Made by a program: the position numbers and the translations under genes. This document shows positions 33,101-33,176 of a stretch of 33,176 nt of DNA, piece after piece. How positions within the stretch are numbered: position 1 is the stretch's first letter; every line of letters starts with the position of its first letter. A model generated the notes under the pieces. It ran no database searches. It was given only the letters and a program-made list of their open reading frames with translations, and was not told the DNA's origin. Where the stretch lies: positions 1-33,176 of the forward strand of contig JADMKO010000048.1 of assembly GCA_015478785.1 (NCBI GenBank), read 5' to 3'. This DNA comes from Chryseobacterium sp. (lineage in GTDB: Bacteria > Bacteroidota > Bacteroidia > Flavobacteriales > Weeksellaceae).

Positions 33101-33120
33101 ATGACCCGTCCTGAAATAAC
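33101..33120 (+). repeat. End-like 20-bp repeat, direct copy 2
   Basis: Identical 20 bases to the copy at 32872, 16 bases after the tandem repeats. A degenerate further copy (CCTGACATAACTATAC) follows at 33142-33157, overlapping a perfect AACTATA-CAAA-TATAGTT hairpin at 33150-33167. Confidence 0.85.
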
Positions 33121-33176
33121 TATACAGGTTAATAAATTAATCCTGACATAACTATACAAATATAGTTGATAATCCT

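Larger units (their letters stand above)
32477..33176. mobile_element. Gene-free repeat region, probable insertion-element remnant or edge
   Basis: About 700 bases without a credible gene. They contain three copies of a 20-bp end-like repeat (one inverted), a large imperfect hairpin rich in GTTCGG units, four 11-bp tandem repeats and a partial fourth end-like copy at 33141-33157 near the right edge. Base composition is richer in G and C than other intergenic DNA here. No transposase frame is seen inside; one may lie beyond the right edge, or this may be a non-autonomous or decayed element. I cannot name the family. Confidence 0.5.

Overview
The window looks like a chromosomal segment of a flavobacterium of the Weeksellaceae type (Chryseobacterium/Kaistella group). 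This is inferred from AT-rich intergenic DNA, promoters of the Bacteroidota form TAnnTTTG instead of TATAAT, near absence of Shine-Dalgarno sites, and protein families typical of this group (DUF4173, DUF3810, FucP-like sugar permease, MaeB malic enzyme fused to phosphotransacetylase). No species name can be given from the sequence alone.

Layout. (1) 1-2523: clpB, minus strand, cut by the left edge. (2) 2794-14233: a phenylacetate (paa) catabolic cluster on the plus strand: paaE, an unknown 85-residue gene, paaA, paaB, paaC, paaD, two paaG-like isomerase paralogues, paaH, paaI, paaZ, a SMUG2-type uracil-DNA glycosylase and a paaF-like hydratase. Internal terminators at 7630 and 8556, each followed by a TAnnTTTG-like box, suggest three transcripts. 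Phenylacetyl-CoA is epoxidised by PaaABCE (PaaD assisting maturation), isomerised by PaaG, ring-opened and oxidised by PaaZ, then beta-oxidised by PaaF and PaaH; PaaI removes dead-end CoA esters. No thiolase (paaJ), CoA ligase (paaK) or paa regulator lies in the window. (3) 14291-15892: a convergent large SAM methyltransferase with a duplicated N-terminal module. (4) 15995-19823: a membrane-protein operon (small membrane proteins, a winged-helix regulator, a DUF4173 protein) carrying two copies of one palindromic operator, followed by two lipoproteins. (5) 19862-23004: housekeeping genes dtd, a Rieske-like lipoprotein, greA with a terminator-like leader, a HIT protein and clpX; then a TlpA-like thioredoxin and tRNA-Met. 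(6) 24702-28478: minus-strand genes for a DUF3810 zincin, a sugar permease, an acyltransferase and a GtrA protein. (7) 28689-32367: a small acidic protein, a BadF-type sugar kinase and maeB. (8) 32368-33176: about 800 bases without a credible gene, holding a strong terminator, three copies of a 20-bp insertion-element-like end, a large hairpin and four 11-bp tandem repeats; probably the edge of a mobile or decayed element.

The most unusual content is in the paa cluster: a PaaZ carrying a C-terminal DUF1569/DinB-like domain, a DNA glycosylase gene 6 bases behind it, a PaaG paralogue with a rebuilt oxyanion loop, and an unknown small protein. Together these could be an accessory set dealing with reactive pathway intermediates, which is an inference. 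Two other notable signals are the repeated ACTTTG-N5-CAAAGT operator around a winged-helix gene and the attenuator-like leader of greA.
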